Assembly (NCBI RefSeq): GCF_004368405.1
Contig: NZ_SBJH01000064.1
Coordinates: forward strand, 102,831-166,830
Origin: Olivibacter sp. XZL3
GTDB lineage: Bacteria; Bacteroidota; Bacteroidia; Sphingobacteriales; Sphingobacteriaceae
Direction: 5' to 3'
Length of the DNA: 64,000 nt
Part shown: piece after piece, positions 62,813-64,000 of the stretch
How the letters are laid out: each line of letters begins with the position of its first letter
Numbering within the stretch: position 1 is the stretch's first letter
Program-made: the position numbers and the translations under genes
Notes under the pieces: generated by a model
The model's database searches: none
Told to the model about the DNA's origin: nothing
Seen by the model: the letters and a program-made list of their open reading frames with translations, nothing else

Positions 62813-63823
62813 TTAATAAAATGCTTTTTCCTTTTTCACTAATCGGTTAAAACTATGCAACGCTTTTTTCGACAATAGAGACGCTTCGGCTTCATAATAG
62901 CAATCGGCAAATGATTTATGTGGACAGATCGTCTGAATCGCTATAGCTGCGTTGCACAGGACAACGTTATTCTGCGTGGCAGTGCCCGCTCCATTTAACA
63001 CCGAGGTAAAAATACGCGCAGCTTCTTCGATCGTTTCTCCACCGTTTATCTCATTGGCTTGCACCTTTTCAAACCCGATGGTAGCCAACGACACGTACCG
63101 CTCGCCCTGGTTGCTAATTACCTTGAAATTGCCCGTTAAAGAGATCTCATCGTAACCGTCAAAAGCGTGTAGTATGGAATATTGCTTACCTGTTTTTTGG
63201 TATAGGTATCCATAGAGCCTCGCCAACTCTAGGCTAAAGACACCCACCGATTGATAAATCGGTTCGGCGGGATTAACTAACGGACCCAACATATTAAAAA
63301 ATGTCTTTACGCCTAGCTCCCTGCGTATAGGCGCCACGGTTTTCATGGCTGGATGAAACATAGGGGCATGCAAAAAGCAAATACCGCTCTCATCCAGACT
63401 TCGATAGATTTCTCCCGGTTCATTGGTAAAACGATATCCTAAGAACTCCATTACATTGGAAGAACCGCAGCCTGAAGACACACCGTAGTTTCCATGTTTT
63501 GCGACATGATAGCCGGCTCCTGCGACCACGAAAGAAGCAAGTGTAGATATATTGAAGGTGTTTTTTCCGTCACCTCCAGTTCCACAGAGGTCAATCAGCT
63601 TATAATCTTTAAAATCTATTTTCAAGCACAAATCCAACATAGCGTCCCGGAAACCGGCAAGTTCTTCCACGGTAATGTTCCGCATACAATAAGCTGTCAT
63701 AAACGCCGCCATTTGAGAAGAATTGTATTTTCCAGAAGTTATGTTAGTTAATATTTCATAAGCTTCCTCCTTCGTAAAAGTTTTGCTTTCGAACAAATGG
63801 GCCAATATTTTTTTCATCCGCAT
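62813..63823 (-). CDS. trpD: Anthranilate phosphoribosyltransferase
   Basis: The 336-residue protein has the PRPP site DLCGTGGDGKNTFNIST near 79-95, the loop VAKHGNYGVSSGCGSSN and NMLGPLVNPAEP. It transfers phosphoribose to anthranilate. ATG at 63823 is used; a second ATG two codons in is also possible. The pathway order here is trpD-F-B-A, all in one direction. Confidence 0.97.
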   Translation of the reverse strand: MRMKKILAHLFESKTFTKEEAYEILTNITSGKYNSSQMAAFMTAYCMRNITVEELAGFRDAMLDLCLKIDFKDYKLIDLCGTGGDGKNTFNISTLASFVVAGAGYHVAKHGNYGVSSGCGSSNVMEFLGYRFTNEPGEIYRSLDESGICFLHAPMFHPAMKTVAPIRRELGVKTFFNMLGPLVNPAEPIYQSVGVFSLELARLYGYLYQKTGKQYSILHAFDGYDEISLTGNFKVISNQGERYVSLATIGFEKVQANEINGGETIEEAARIFTSVLNGAGTATQNNVVLCNAAIAIQTICPHKSFADCYYEAEASLLSKKALHSFNRLVKKEKAFY

Positions 63824-63967
63824 ATAATTATTTATGAGTATGTTTTCAATGGCGTAAACGACGCACTCTTATACTCGTTTTGTTTTCATATGGTATTCAC
63901 CTTTCGTTGCATTCCCTTTTTTAACCCAGAATACGCATTAGCTCATGAACTGCAATGAAATGCTCCT

Positions 63968-64000
63968 TTACATCCATTTCAATAGCTCATTCACCATACC
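63968..64000 (-). CDS. C-terminal end of an upstream gene, possibly trpG (partial)
   Basis: On the minus strand one frame enters from the window edge and reads GMVNELLKWM before a TAA at 63970-63968. By position, upstream of trpD and in the same direction, the end of trpG (anthranilate synthase glutamine amidotransferase) is the most likely, and the short tail is compatible. Ten residues are too few to prove it. Confidence 0.35.
   Translation of the reverse strand, partial: GMVNELLKWM

Noticed and set aside
1..64000. CRISPR arrays, insertion sequences, phage genes, rRNA
   Set aside because: Looked for regular repeat-spacer series, transposases, integrases, phage structural proteins and rRNA motifs; none were seen.

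Overview
The window is an ordinary stretch of chromosome from a member of the Bacteroidota, most likely the family Sphingobacteriaceae (Sphingobacterium, Pedobacter, Olivibacter or a relative). The evidence is a SusC/SusD outer-membrane pair, a CcmE/CcmF cytochrome c maturation pair of the Bacteroidota type, promoters of the Bacteroidota form (TTG, about 20 bases, TAnnTTTG), weak Shine-Dalgarno use, and many proteins with the family's usual lengths. No genus can be named from the sequence alone. There is no rRNA, CRISPR array, insertion sequence, integrase or prophage. One tRNA gene (Arg, anticodon CCG) is present.

Layout. 1-2195: end of a hybrid histidine kinase facing an NtrC-type sigma-54 response regulator. 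2305-5751: a cation/proton antiporter and isocitrate dehydrogenase in one minus-strand unit. 5991-7353: a MerR regulator whose 3' end overlaps fructose-1,6-bisphosphatase. 7556-9992: minus-strand cluster DUF2520 dehydrogenase-like, kdsC, maf, phosphoesterase. 10074-12978: ccmE-ccmF. 13174-16779: arfB, a complex inverted-repeat element, cmk and rpsA. 16908-29976: a secreted GH3 glycosidase convergent with a ROK regulator-susC-susD-serine hydrolase-MlrC (M81) locus, which looks like an uptake and degradation system for a mixed sugar/peptide substrate. 30182-31495: ychF and tRNA-Arg. 31672-35667: small accessory genes (DinB-like, AraC, VOC, Crp/Fnr, pirin, degenerate receiver). 35781-38592: small conserved protein, ftsE, grpE, dnaJ. 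38998-42697: outer-membrane barrel, ABC exporter pair, HAD phosphatase. 42892-48430: penicillin-binding protein 1A followed by a very large outer-membrane protein that combines a HExxH protease domain, a TolB-like propeller and an Omp85-like barrel. 48761-49971: degenerate GIY-YIG protein divergent from a LexA-like repressor. 50199-58491: RluA-type pseudouridine synthase, a histidine kinase and an OmpR-type regulator, TlpA-like lipoprotein, alaS, M20 dipeptidase. 58916-60133: MFS transporter. 60145-64000: tryptophan genes trpD-F-B-A, with trpC absent from its usual place between trpD and trpF.

The most interesting points are the protease-propeller-Omp85 fusion beside PBP1A, the SusCD locus that pairs a ROK sugar-type regulator with two secreted peptidase-like hydrolases, the CcmE with CxxxY in place of HxxxY, the divergent GIY-YIG/LexA-like pair with a palindromic operator candidate, a 138-base nested inverted repeat before cmk, and three genes whose start codon lies exactly seven bases after a TAnnTTTG box, which predicts leaderless mRNAs.
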